This document shows positions 53,661 to 62,674 of a stretch of 64,000 nucleotides of DNA, piece after piece (position 1 is the first letter of the stretch; each line of letters begins with the position of its first letter). The DNA comes from Achromobacter sp. MYb9. Its GTDB lineage: Bacteria > Pseudomonadota > Gammaproteobacteria > Burkholderiales > Burkholderiaceae_B. The position numbers and the translations under genes are program-made. Under the pieces are notes generated by a model, which searched no databases, was not told the origin of the DNA, and saw only the letters and a program-made list of their open reading frames with translations. The stretch covers positions 1-64,000 of the forward strand of contig NZ_PCOQ01000017.1 of the NCBI RefSeq assembly GCF_002975275.1, read 5' to 3'.

Positions 53661-54781
53661 GGCGACTGGGGCTGGCGTTGGCCGTGCTGGGGTTAGCGGG
53701 GCTGGCTTTTGCCGTGGCGATTTTGCGGCAGCCGCAGGCGTTGCTGACCGTGTCTTACTGGCCGTTCGCGTGGCGCTATGACCCGGACCTGCCCGTCAGC
53801 GCGCACACGTGGCGGCAGCTATGGCTGGCGTTGGCGCAGTCTGCCGTTGCCCTGGCGCTACTGGTGTGCGCCTTGCTTTTACGGCGCTGGCAGTACGGGC
53901 TGACGGCGTTGGCGGGCGTGCTGGCGCTTAGCGCGCCGTGGCCGCGGCTACAGATGCTGCTGACGGAGGCGCACACCACGTCTTACCAGCGTTCGCCATT
54001 GGAGTTTTCGGACGCCAACGTGCTGCAGGGCGGGCGGCTGTATCAGACACATTGCGCCGCCTGCCATGGTGTGGCGGCGGACGGCCGGGGACCGCGTGCA
54101 GCCGGTCTGCCCGTATGGCCCAGCGTGTTGGGCGCGCCGCTTTTCGACAACCGTCTTGAAGGCGAATTGCATTGGCGGGTGGCGCAGGGGGATCGGACGC
54201 TGCCGGGCGCCGAGCCGTCCGCTTCGTCGCAGCACGGGTTCCTGGCGGTGTTAAGCGCCGACGACATCTGGCGGGTGTTCGACTATCTGCGTTTGCGGGC
54301 GTATGGTACGAGCGGCGGCGCAGGCATGCCGGCGATCCCCGCGCCAGTGGTGGGCCTGGTTTGCCGCGATGGCCGGGCCGAGACCCTGCGCGGATTGCGT
54401 GGCTTGCCGTTGCTCGTGGTAGCGCATGCGCCAGGCACGCCGGATGTGCCGCAAGACCCGCGCTTATTGACGATCGCGCTGACCCGCGGCGCGGTGGGCG
54501 ACGTCAATGCCGATTGCACGGCGGCCGCGCGCGGCGCCTGGGATGCCTATGCGTTGGCGGCCGGTGTGCCGCCCGATGCGCTGGCCGGCGCGCAATTCAT
54601 GGTGGACCGGCACGGCTGGTTGCGTGCCCGCCGGCTGCCCGGCACGGCGCCGAGCTGGACCAGCGCCGACAACGTCTGCGGCCCGGGCGGCCGAATCGAT
54701 GGCGCGGCGCCCGGCGGGCTGGGCAATTTATTGATGGCAATGGATCGTGTGGCGATTAGGTTGCCCTCCAGCAGGCCTTGA
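53657..54781 (+). CDS. Membrane-anchored cytochrome c with C-terminal extension
   Basis: The 374-residue protein has three N-terminal hydrophobic segments (near 4-22, 55-77 and 82-98) and then one c-type haem motif, CAACH (133-137), within LYQTHCAACHGVAADGRGP. This is followed by a cytochrome c domain to about 245. The last 130 residues (GLVCRDGRAETLRGLRGLPLLVVAHAPG...) have a look reminiscent of thioredoxin-fold or SCO-like domains, but I see no CXXC. The start GTG overlaps the ATPase stop (GTGA), so it is co-translated with the transporter. Its redox partner is unknown. Confidence 0.85.
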   Translation: MRRLGLALAVLGLAGLAFAVAILRQPQALLTVSYWPFAWRYDPDLPVSAHTWRQLWLALAQSAVALALLVCALLLRRWQYGLTALAGVLALSAPWPRLQMLLTEAHTTSYQRSPLEFSDANVLQGGRLYQTHCAACHGVAADGRGPRAAGLPVWPSVLGAPLFDNRLEGELHWRVAQGDRTLPGAEPSASSQHGFLAVLSADDIWRVFDYLRLRAYGTSGGAGMPAIPAPVVGLVCRDGRAETLRGLRGLPLLVVAHAPGTPDVPQDPRLLTIALTRGAVGDVNADCTAAARGAWDAYALAAGVPPDALAGAQFMVDRHGWLRARRLPGTAPSWTSADNVCGPGGRIDGAAPGGLGNLLMAMDRVAIRLPSSRP

Positions 54782-54895
54782 AGCGCTACCGCCCTGGACA
54801 GCATGTGAACCTTTCCGAGGAGGGCTAATGCGCGGAAGGTAACACCGCGATGGCGAAGCCCATGCATAAATGGGGGGGCGGGACATCTGGCCCGG

Positions 54896-55738
54896 TCAGG
54901 TCAGCGTGCTGCGCATCAGGATTTCGGTTAGCGCACGCGTCGGCTTGTTGGGGGCAGGGGCCGCGATGACGATGAATTCCACTTGCGGCAACGGGGGCAA
55001 TTGGGCGGCTCCGGCAGGTGCGGCCAAGCCCGCCGTGGACAGATGCGAGGGCTGCACCGTGATACCCAGCCCGGCGCGGGCGGCGGCCTGGCAGCCGGCG
55101 TAACTGGTGCTGGTGCAGACGATCTGCCAACTGCGGCCGGCGCGCGCCAGCGCGTCCAGCGTCAGCGTGCGGGTCACGCTGGGCTCGCGCAGCAGAATCA
55201 GCGGCAGCGGTTCGTCGGCGGCGATGCGCAAGCCTTCCTTGGCCCGCCACAGCAAGGCTTCCTTGTGCAGGGTCTGGCCCCGGCGGTCGCCGCGGCGGCG
55301 TTTACCGATCATCACGTCCAGCCCGTTGTCGTCCAGCAGCTTGTAGAGCTCGCTGGTGACGCCGATGGTCAGGTCCAGTTCCACTTCAGGATGCGCCAGC
55401 CGGAAGGCGGCCAGCACGTCGGGCAGCGGTCCCATCGCCAGATCGTCGGATGTGCCCAGGCGGACGCGGCCGCGCAGCCGGGGCGCATCGAACAGCCGTT
55501 CGGCCCGTTCATGGGCGTCTAGGATGATCTGCGCGTGCACCAGCAGGCTGCGGCCATCGCTGGTTAACGTGAGCGAGTGCGTGTCGCGCAGAAACAGGCG
55601 GCGGTTGACGGCCTGTTCCAGTTGCCGGACATGTTCGCTGACGGTCGGCTGGGTCAGGCCCAGGCGCCGGGCGGTTTCAGTAAAGCTGGGCGCGGCGGCG
55701 GCCGCGGCAAAGGTCTTGAGCCAGAGGGGATTGAGCAT
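54896..55738 (-). CDS. LysR-family transcriptional regulator
   Basis: The 280-residue protein has the LysR helix-turn-helix (WLKTFAAAAAAPSFTETARRLGLTQPTVSEHVRQLE) and an effector domain (RGRVRLGTSDDLAMGPLPDVLAAFRLAHPEVELDL). It is divergent from the SBF-like transporter gene, which is its probable target. Confidence 0.93.
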   Translation of the reverse strand: MLNPLWLKTFAAAAAAPSFTETARRLGLTQPTVSEHVRQLEQAVNRRLFLRDTHSLTLTSDGRSLLVHAQIILDAHERAERLFDAPRLRGRVRLGTSDDLAMGPLPDVLAAFRLAHPEVELDLTIGVTSELYKLLDDNGLDVMIGKRRRGDRRGQTLHKEALLWRAKEGLRIAADEPLPLILLREPSVTRTLTLDALARAGRSWQIVCTSTSYAGCQAAARAGLGITVQPSHLSTAGLAAPAGAAQLPPLPQVEFIVIAAPAPNKPTRALTEILMRSTLT

Positions 55739-55853
55739 GGCGGCGACGGCTGGTCATAGGATATTCCGATGACAGTTAAAGTAATCAGTGGACTTCACGA
55801 TGGCAAGAGGCGCGCCTATAGTTTTCCGTAACTTCTCGGAAAATCCTCTCGCC

Positions 55854-56837
55854 ATGCGCCGCTTCCTGCCCGACTCATTCACGCTCACCCTGATCGCCAC
55901 CGTGGTTTTCGCCAGCTTTTTCCCCGCGGTGGGCAAGGGTGCGTCATTCATGATGGTGGCCAGCAACATCGCCATCTCGTTGCTGTTCTTCTTGCACGGC
56001 GCGCGCCTGTCCACCGACGCCATCGTGGCGGGCGTGAAGGATGTGCGCTTGCATGGGCTGATCCTGGCAAGCACCTTCGTCTTGTTCCCGGCGCTGGGCC
56101 TGGGCTTGCGGGCGCTGTTCCCTGGATTGCTGGCGCCGTCGCTGTGGCTGGGCGTCCTGTTCGTCTGCACGCTGTCTTCTACCGTGCAGTCGTCGATCGC
56201 CTTCACGTCCATGGCGCGCGGCAACGTGCCCGGCGCCATTTGCGCCGCGACGGCGTCCAATCTGCTGGGCACCGTGCTGACGCCGTTGCTGGTGGCCGTG
56301 CTGTTGCACCGCCAGGGCGGCGGGCACGGCCTGGCCGATGCGGGGCGCATCCTGCTACAGCTGTTGCTGCCGTTCGCGGTGGGCAGCCTGTTGCGGCCGT
56401 GGATCGGGGCGTGGGCGCAGCGCAACAACCGCGCCTTGTCCAAGGTGGACCGCAGTTCGATCCTGCTGGCGGTCTACACCGCGTTCAGCGAAGCGGTGGC
56501 GCAAGGCATCTGGCATGCGTTTCCCGCGATCGATCTGGCCACGATGGTGCTGGTGAACGCGATGTTGTTGGGGGCGGTGCTGCTGATCACGACGTGGGGC
56601 AGCCGCAAGCTCGGGCTGTCCAAGGAAAACGAGATTACGCTGGTCTTTTGCGGATCGAAGAAGTCGCTGGCCTCGGGCATTCCGCTGGCGGCCGTCCTGT
56701 TCGGCACCGCGCAGATGGGCGTGGTGGTGCTGCCGTTGATGATCTTCCACCAGATGCAGCTGATGGTCTGCGCCGTGTTGGCGCGCCGCTATGCGGAACG
56801 CGTGGAGCCGGCCCGGGAAGCGGTGGTGGGCGCTTAG
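55854..56837 (+). CDS. SBF-like (bile acid:sodium symporter family) transporter
   Basis: The 327-residue membrane protein has about nine to ten hydrophobic segments and the SBF-like pattern, with FLHGARLSTDAIVAG, TLSSTVQSSIAFTSMARGNVPGAICAATASNLLGT and VFCGSKKSLASGIPLA. Relatives are YfeH-type proteins. It probably moves an organic anion with sodium or protons. GTG 55788 would extend the protein by 22 residues, but the ATG at 55854 is more natural. Confidence 0.88.
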   Translation: MRRFLPDSFTLTLIATVVFASFFPAVGKGASFMMVASNIAISLLFFLHGARLSTDAIVAGVKDVRLHGLILASTFVLFPALGLGLRALFPGLLAPSLWLGVLFVCTLSSTVQSSIAFTSMARGNVPGAICAATASNLLGTVLTPLLVAVLLHRQGGGHGLADAGRILLQLLLPFAVGSLLRPWIGAWAQRNNRALSKVDRSSILLAVYTAFSEAVAQGIWHAFPAIDLATMVLVNAMLLGAVLLITTWGSRKLGLSKENEITLVFCGSKKSLASGIPLAAVLFGTAQMGVVVLPLMIFHQMQLMVCAVLARRYAERVEPAREAVVGA

Positions 56838-56850
56838 CCAGCGGGTGGCC

Positions 56851-56870
56851 GGTCGGTCGGTCAGTCAGTC
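56851..56870. repeat. Tetranucleotide tract
   Basis: Three GGTC units are followed by two AGTC units. The tract ends at the stop codon of the Rieske gene, so slippage would alter at most its last codons. Confidence 0.6.
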
Positions 56871-57255
56871 AGGCCTGATCGTCCAGCGGGCGGATCTTGC
56901 CGCCGGGCTGCCAGAACACGGCGCCGTCGCGTTCTTCGACGGCAAGTACCGTCAGGCGGCCATTCTTGCAGGGACCGCCCACGCACAGGCCGGTGTCGGG
57001 TTGGTAGGTCGCGCCGTGGCGCGCGCACATGATCAGGTCGCCGGCGCGGGTAAAGAAGCTGCCTTCCCAATCGAGTTCGACCCCGACGTGGGCGCAGCGG
57101 TTCAAGTAGCCGTGCACGCGGTCCTGATAGCGCACGAAGAACGCGGTCGTTCGGCCCGCGCTGTCGGTCACCGGCACTTTCACGCCCAGGCCGCCGTTGA
57201 CGAGCTCGGCGGCAGCGCAGACTCGGACTTCGGGGGCGGCGGGGGAATCCAGCAT
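56869..57255 (-). CDS. Rieske [2Fe-2S] domain protein
   Basis: The 128-residue protein is a single Rieske domain with ligands Cys54/His56 (RCAHVGVELDW) and Cys77/His80 (CARHGATY). Such soluble proteins act as electron carriers or as small subunits of oxygenases. It lies on the same strand as the ABC exporter gene, 52 bases downstream of that gene's left end, but the two are in order exporter then Rieske and may be co-transcribed. Confidence 0.9.
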   Translation of the reverse strand: MLDSPAAPEVRVCAAAELVNGGLGVKVPVTDSAGRTTAFFVRYQDRVHGYLNRCAHVGVELDWEGSFFTRAGDLIMCARHGATYQPDTGLCVGGPCKNGRLTVLAVEERDGAVFWQPGGKIRPLDDQA

Positions 57256-57307
57256 GGCAAGCCTCGTGAGGAAAAGGGTGCGATCTTCGGACAGGGCGCG
57301 GGGCTTG

Positions 57308-59113
57308 TCAATCGGCGGGCAAAACCGGGGCGCTGTCCTGCTGACGGGCCCACATGCCGGCGTAGACGCCGCCTTGCGCCAGCAACTGCGGATGGCGGCC
57401 GCGTTCGATGACGCGGCCTTCGGACAGCACGATGATCTCGTCCGCGTCGGCGACCGTCGACAGCCGGTGGGCGATGATCAGCGTGCTGCGCCCTTGGCTG
57501 ACTTCCCGCAGGTTGGCCTGGATTTCGCGTTCGGTATGGGTATCCAGCGCGCTGGTGGCTTCGTCGAAAAGGAAAATGGCGGGATTTTTCAGGATCGTGC
57601 GGGCGATCGCCACGCGCTGCTTTTCACCGCCCGACAGCTTCAGGCCGCGCTCGCCCACCATGGTCTGGTAGCCATCGGGCATCGTCATGATCAGGTCGTG
57701 GATATGCGCCAGCCGCGCAGCGGCCTGGATGTCGGCATCGGTTGCGCCGGGCCGGCCGTAGCCGATGTTGTAGTGGATGGTGTCATTGAACAGCACCGTG
57801 TCCTGCGGCACCACGCCGATCGCCGCGCGCAGGCTGGCCTGCGTGACGTCGCGCACGTTCTGGCCGTCGACGACGATGGCGCCGCTATCGGCGTCGTAGA
57901 AGCGGAACAGCAGGCGGCCAATCGTGGATTTTCCGGCGCCGGACGTGCCGACGACCGCCACCGTCTTGCCCGCGGGGATGGTGAAGCTGACGCCCTTCAG
58001 GATGGGGCGGCGCGCGTCGTAGCCGAAATGGACGTCGCGGAATTCGACCTGGCCGCCCGAGATCCGCAGCGGGTGCGCGTCGGGGTGGTCGGCCACTTCG
58101 CGGTCCTGGCCTAGCAGTTCGAACATGCGTTCCATGTCGATGATGGCCTGCTTGATCTCGCGGTAGATGAAGCCGAAGAAGCTAAGCGGTTGGTACAGCT
58201 GCAGCAGGTAGGTGTTGACCAGCACGAAATCGCCCAGTGTGTAGCGGCCTTCGGCGATGCCGGTGGCGGCCATCCACATGACCAGCGTCAGGCCGACCGA
58301 AATGATGGCGGCCTGGCCCACGTTCAGGATCGACAGGCTGACCTGGCTGCGCACGGCGGCGCGTTCGTAGCGGGTCAGCGAGGCGTCGTAGCGGCGCGCC
58401 TCGTGCTCTTCGTTGCCGAAGTACTTGACGGTCTCGTAGTTCAGCAGGCTTTCGATGGCCTTGGTGTTGGCCTCGGAGTCGGTCTCGTTCATCTGGCGCC
58501 GGAACTTGGCGCGCCACTCGGTGACGGCAAGCGTGTAGGCCATGTACAGGATCACGGTCGCGCCCGTGGCCAACGCCAGCCAGACATCGAACATTTTCCA
58601 AAGCACGATGCAGACCAGGCCGATTTCAAAGAATGTCGGCAGGATGTTGAACAGCAGGAACGACAGCAGCGTCTGGATGCCTTTGGTGCCGCGTTCGATG
58701 GCACGGGTCAACCCGCCCGTCTGGCGCGACAAATGAAAACGCAACGCCAGGGCGTGCAGGTGCCGGAAGATCCGCAGGCCGACGGCGCGGATGGCGTGCT
58801 GACCGACCCGCGCGAAAATGGCGTCGCGCAGTTCGGAGAACAGCAACGACAGCACCCGGGCCGTGCCGTAGGCCAGGATCAGCCCCAGCGGTACCGTCAC
58901 GGCGCCGGGGGCGCCTTTGCCCAGTTCGTCGATGGCGTGCTTGTAGATCAGGGGCACGTAGACGGTTGCCGCCTTGGCGGCGAACAGACAGAGCAGGGCG
59001 GCGACGACGCGCACTTTCAGCCCCGTCATGCCCGGGGGCCAAAGATAGGGAAACAGGGTGCGCAAGGTGGAAAAACCGCCGCGGTTGCTGGGCGGCGCGT
59101 CAGGGGGAGTCAT
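57308..59113 (-). CDS. ATM1-type ABC exporter (half-transporter)
   Basis: The 601-residue protein has six membrane segments in an N-terminal exporter domain, with the ATM1 hallmark NETDSEANTKAIESLLNYETVKYFGNEEHEARRYD. An ATPase domain follows, with Walker A GTSGAGKS, signature LSGGEKQR and Walker B AIFLFDEATSALD. The family exports glutathione-linked sulfur or metal conjugates in mitochondria and in some alphaproteobacteria. A homodimer is expected. The downstream Rieske gene fits an iron-sulfur context, but this is a position-based suggestion. Confidence 0.93.
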   Translation of the reverse strand: MTPPDAPPSNRGGFSTLRTLFPYLWPPGMTGLKVRVVAALLCLFAAKAATVYVPLIYKHAIDELGKGAPGAVTVPLGLILAYGTARVLSLLFSELRDAIFARVGQHAIRAVGLRIFRHLHALALRFHLSRQTGGLTRAIERGTKGIQTLLSFLLFNILPTFFEIGLVCIVLWKMFDVWLALATGATVILYMAYTLAVTEWRAKFRRQMNETDSEANTKAIESLLNYETVKYFGNEEHEARRYDASLTRYERAAVRSQVSLSILNVGQAAIISVGLTLVMWMAATGIAEGRYTLGDFVLVNTYLLQLYQPLSFFGFIYREIKQAIIDMERMFELLGQDREVADHPDAHPLRISGGQVEFRDVHFGYDARRPILKGVSFTIPAGKTVAVVGTSGAGKSTIGRLLFRFYDADSGAIVVDGQNVRDVTQASLRAAIGVVPQDTVLFNDTIHYNIGYGRPGATDADIQAAARLAHIHDLIMTMPDGYQTMVGERGLKLSGGEKQRVAIARTILKNPAIFLFDEATSALDTHTEREIQANLREVSQGRSTLIIAHRLSTVADADEIIVLSEGRVIERGRHPQLLAQGGVYAGMWARQQDSAPVLPAD

Positions 59114-59376
59114 GGCTGGCTGGGGACCGGATGCGGGGGGCGGGAGGGCGTCTACCGGCCATTATCGGGTACCGGCGCTATTATTTGGCTGATAACCCCT
59201 GGTGCATACGGACCATTGCCGGGGGACGTCTATCCGGTATTGCGATGCGGGCGTAGCTCGGCAAGCCCGCTCCTTTTTTCTCTTCAATCCTGGGGTAAGC
59301 CGGGCTGTGCCCAGGATTGCGCGACCTGGCGCATATTCGCCGCGCCGGTGTCGCGGTGCAAGCAACGGAGGGTCTT

Positions 59377-60204
59377 ATGGCGAAAGTACCCGCAGTGAAA
59401 TTGAACGACGGCAACAAGATCCCGCAACTGGGTCTGGGCGTTTGGCAGGTGCCGGACGAGCAGGCGGCGTCCAGCGTCAAGGAGGCGCTGGCGGCCGGTT
59501 ACCGCTCGGTGGATACCGCGGCCATCTATGGCAACGAGCAGGGGGTGGGCGCCGGGCTGCGAGCGGCCGGCGTGGCACGCAAGGATCTGTTCGTGACCAC
59601 CAAGCTATGGAACGACCGCCATGGCTACGACGACGCCCACAAGGCGATGGACGAGAGCCTGGAGAAGCTGGGCCTGGCGTATGTGGACCTGTACCTGATC
59701 CATTGGCCGGTGGCGGGCAGCACCAAATTCCTGGACGCCTGGCGCGCCATGGTCGAGATGAAGGAAGACGGCCGCGCCCGTTCGATCGGCGTATCCAATT
59801 TCACGCAGGCCAACCTTGAGCGGCTGATGGAATCGTCGAAAGTGGTGCCGGCGGTGAATCAGATCGAGCTGCATCCCGGCTTCACCCAGCGCGAGCTGCG
59901 GGCGTTCCATGCCAAGCATGGGATTGCGACGGAATCCTGGAGCCCGCTGGCCCAAGGCGGCATCACCAAGGAAAAGGTCATCCTGGATCTGGCCAAAAAG
60001 CACGGCAAGTCGCCGGCGCAGGTCACGCTGCGGTGGCATTTGCAAAGCGATCTGATCGTGATCCCGAAATCGGTCACGCCCGCCCGCATCCGTGAAAACA
60101 TTGACGTTTTCGACTTTGAGCTGTCGGGCGACGATATGGCGGCGATCGACGGTATCAAGGAAGGCGCGCGCCTGGGGCCGGACCCCGAGCGCTTCGGCGC
60201 CTAA
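59377..60204 (+). CDS. Aldo/keto reductase
   Basis: The 275-residue protein has the AKR catalytic tetrad Asp46, Tyr51, Lys76 and His109 (SVDTAAIYGNE, TTKLWNDR, LYLIHWP) and the NADPH-binding IPKSVTPARIREN. It is a member of the AKR5-like group that includes 2,5-diketo-D-gluconate reductases and methylglyoxal reductases. A GGAGGGTCTT lies before the ATG. Confidence 0.93.
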   Translation: MAKVPAVKLNDGNKIPQLGLGVWQVPDEQAASSVKEALAAGYRSVDTAAIYGNEQGVGAGLRAAGVARKDLFVTTKLWNDRHGYDDAHKAMDESLEKLGLAYVDLYLIHWPVAGSTKFLDAWRAMVEMKEDGRARSIGVSNFTQANLERLMESSKVVPAVNQIELHPGFTQRELRAFHAKHGIATESWSPLAQGGITKEKVILDLAKKHGKSPAQVTLRWHLQSDLIVIPKSVTPARIRENIDVFDFELSGDDMAAIDGIKEGARLGPDPERFGA

Positions 60205-60271
60205 GGCCGGCAATCGTAAAAAATCGGCGGGGGTGGGGCTGCGGGGCCCCGACACCCCTCTGTCCAACGGG

Positions 60272-60469
60272 CTAGTGCTTCAGCGGAAAGCACCAGTAAC
60301 GCACGATGACGACCAACAGGATGGTCAGCGTGATCCACGAGGCCCAGTGCCAGCCGCCCGTGCCAAGCAAGGCAGCCAGCAGGCCGAACACGCTTAGCGC
60401 GCCCAGCAGGATCGGCACACCCCAGACAAACATGAAGCCGCGGCCGCCTTTGCTTTTACGGGCGCTCAT
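60272..60469 (-). CDS. Small two-segment membrane protein
   Basis: The 65-residue protein has a basic N-terminus (MSARKSKGGRGF) and two membrane segments (MFVWGVPILLGALSVFGLLAALL, SWITLTILLVVIVRYW). It overlaps the stop of the PepSY gene by four bases (ATGA) and probably works with it. I do not recognise a named family. Confidence 0.8.
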   Translation of the reverse strand: MSARKSKGGRGFMFVWGVPILLGALSVFGLLAALLGTGGWHWASWITLTILLVVIVRYWCFPLKH

Positions 60470-61641
60470 GCGGGAGTCCTTTGCGGGGTGGCGGCGGCCT
60501 GGTGCTTTTTCACGAGTTCGTTGATGCGTGCTTCGGTGGCGCGGCGGCGCGCCACCCACAGGTAGAGGCCGCTGACGAGGACCACGATGGTGATCAGGTC
60601 CAGCAAGGCCCAGATGATCTTCAGGGGCAGGCCGGCGTAGTCGCCAAAGTGCAGCGGGCGGGACACTTCAAGCGCGGTCAGGTACCAGGGCATCTTGGCC
60701 ACGGTCGTCAGCGCGCCGGTCTTGCCGTCCACCAGCACTGGCGTGTTCAATTTAGACGTCAACGGGGTATCGCCGCGCATCCAGGCGATGTAGTGGTGCG
60801 GGCTGCCGAACGCGTTGCCGGGAAAGGCGATGAACGACACTTCGTTGCCGGGCAGGGCTTTTTTCGCCGTGTCGGCCGCCAGTTGGGCCGACGCCAGTTC
60901 CGTCGGTACGGTCTGGCCCTTGTAGGGCTCCAGGATGCGCACGAGTTCGGTCGATTGCCACAGGCGGAACAACGGCGTCGATAGTTCATTGATGACGCCC
61001 GTGACGCCCACGACGAACGCCCAGACCAGCGTGACGATGCCCAGCAGGTTGTGCAGGTCGAGCCATTTCAGGCGCGAAGACCGCGCGGCGCGAACGGTGC
61101 CGAACTCCAGCTTCTTCATGAAAGGCCCGTACAGCACGACGCCGGACACGATGGCCACGCAGAACAGCAGGCCCATGAAGCCCAGGAACAGTTCGCCCGG
61201 CAGCCCGGCGAACAGGTCCACGTGCAGGGCCAGCATGATGCCCATGAAAGAGAACTTGTCCTCGGTATAGAGCGGGCCCTCGAGCAGCACGTCGCCCGTG
61301 CGGGCGTCCATGCGCACGGCGTGCCCGGAGACCTGGCCGTCGCCCGGCGTCTTGGCCATGCCCACCCAGACCTGAGGTTCGTCGGGGTCGAAGAACAGGT
61401 AGTCGATCACTTCGCCGGGATACAGGGACTTGGCGCTTTCGACAAGCTTGTCCAGGTGGGCGGGCGGCGTGTTGGCCGGCACGTCCGACAGGGGCTTGGC
61501 GTCATCCAGCCAATGCTCGATCTCGTGATGGAACACCAGCGGCAAGCCGGTAAGACAGATGATGAGCAGGAAGATGGTGCAGACGAGACTGGTCCATTTG
61601 TGGATCCAGTACCAAGTCTTGATGGTGGAAGCGGCTGTCAT
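60466..61641 (-). CDS. PepSY-associated membrane protein (PiuB-like)
   Basis: The 391-residue protein has four membrane segments and large periplasmic PepSY regions, opening with WIHKWTSLVCTIFLLIICLTGLPLVFHHEIEHWL and containing FLGFMGLLFCVAIVSGVVLYGPFMKKL and LDLHNLLGIVTLVWAFVVGVTGVI. Conserved histidines in the segments suggest haem or metal ligands. PiuB-type proteins are linked to siderophore iron uptake and reduction at the inner membrane. A weak half-site for Fur (TGATAATG, minus strand, about 61704) lies upstream. Confidence 0.9.
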   Translation of the reverse strand: MTAASTIKTWYWIHKWTSLVCTIFLLIICLTGLPLVFHHEIEHWLDDAKPLSDVPANTPPAHLDKLVESAKSLYPGEVIDYLFFDPDEPQVWVGMAKTPGDGQVSGHAVRMDARTGDVLLEGPLYTEDKFSFMGIMLALHVDLFAGLPGELFLGFMGLLFCVAIVSGVVLYGPFMKKLEFGTVRAARSSRLKWLDLHNLLGIVTLVWAFVVGVTGVINELSTPLFRLWQSTELVRILEPYKGQTVPTELASAQLAADTAKKALPGNEVSFIAFPGNAFGSPHHYIAWMRGDTPLTSKLNTPVLVDGKTGALTTVAKMPWYLTALEVSRPLHFGDYAGLPLKIIWALLDLITIVVLVSGLYLWVARRRATEARINELVKKHQAAATPQRTPA

Positions 61642-61887
61642 GGCGACGGCAAAAGGTGGCCTGCGCGGCCCCCTTTCAGTTATTAGTTGGGAAAGTCGGA
61701 ACATTATCACGAACAATACCGATTCTCGTAACGCAATATTTTGACCCCGACGCCGAGCGGGGCGAGACGGCGCCGGGCAGCAAAGCGGGTTAAAAAGAAG
61801 GGTCAGGTTTCAACAGGCAGGCATTGCCACGACCGGCTGGTGGGGACGGATCCGTCCCCGTTCGCGGGGGGTGGTTTCCGGATCATC

Positions 61888-62601
61888 ATGGAGCAGCGAT
61901 TTCTGAAAGTTCCCCGCAATGAACGCGGCCGCGATTTTGCGGTGGGCGACGTGCATGGGCATTTTTCCCGTCTACAGGAAAGTCTGGACCGGCTGGGTTT
62001 CGACCCGGCGCGCGACCGGCTGTTTTCGGTGGGGGATCTGGTCGACCGGGGCCCGGAAAGCGAGGCCGCGCTGGAATGGCTGGCCCAGCCCTGGTTCCAT
62101 GCGGTGCAGGGCAATCATGAAGACTATGCGATCCGCCACGTCCGCACGGGGCAGGTGGACGTCATGAACTGGCGCGGCTATGGCGGCGGCTGGTTCCTGG
62201 ACCTGCCGGCCGATCGGCAGGAGGTCTTTGCCGAAGCATTTGCGCGGCTGCCCATTGCCATCGAGGTCGAAACGTCCACTGGCGCGGTCGGTTTGTTGCA
62301 CGCGGATTGCCCGGTGCTGTTCTGGCCAAGGCTGGAATCCGCGTTGCAAGACCGCTACAAGCGCACCAGCGCGGCGTGCCAGTGGTCGCGGGAACGCTTG
62401 CGGCAAATGGACAGGACGTTCATCAAGGGCGTGCGGGCGGTGGTGGCGGGACATACGCCGGTGGCGGCGCCCCTGCTATTGGGCAACGTGTATCACATCG
62501 ATACCGAGGGCTGGCGGTCGGGCTATTTCACGCTGCTGGACCTGGAGTCCCTGCAGGCCTGGCCACGCGAGGTTGTCACCGAGCTGGCGACCGAGGAGTA
62601 G
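61888..62601 (+). CDS. Metallophosphoesterase, PrpA-like serine/threonine phosphatase
   Basis: The 237-residue protein has the phosphoesterase motifs GDVHG, GDLVDRG and GNHE and the terminal GHTP histidine (VAGHTPVAAP), as in lambda-type/PrpA phosphatases. It uses two metals and may dephosphorylate proteins or nucleotides in the cytoplasm. The 246 bases before it hold no gene that I can support. The in-frame extension upstream has no ribosome-binding site. Confidence 0.9.
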   Translation: MEQRFLKVPRNERGRDFAVGDVHGHFSRLQESLDRLGFDPARDRLFSVGDLVDRGPESEAALEWLAQPWFHAVQGNHEDYAIRHVRTGQVDVMNWRGYGGGWFLDLPADRQEVFAEAFARLPIAIEVETSTGAVGLLHADCPVLFWPRLESALQDRYKRTSAACQWSRERLRQMDRTFIKGVRAVVAGHTPVAAPLLLGNVYHIDTEGWRSGYFTLLDLESLQAWPREVVTELATEE

Positions 62602-62629
62602 GCCGCCGGTCGTCAGCCGGTGGAACGGA

Positions 62630-62654
62630 AAAGGGCGCCCTGGAGGCGCCCTTT
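62630..62654. terminator. Bidirectional terminator before the PBP1A gene end
   Basis: AAAGGGCGCC (62630-62639) pairs with GGCGCCCTTT (62645-62654) around CTGGA, in the gap between two convergent stops. Confidence 0.85.
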
Positions 62655-62674
62655 GTGTCGGTGCAAGGCCGGGA

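Noticed and set aside
61690..61745. Fur box upstream of the PepSY gene
   Set aside because: Only one half-site (TGATAATG) matches; the other half departs from the consensus, so it is not listed as a feature.
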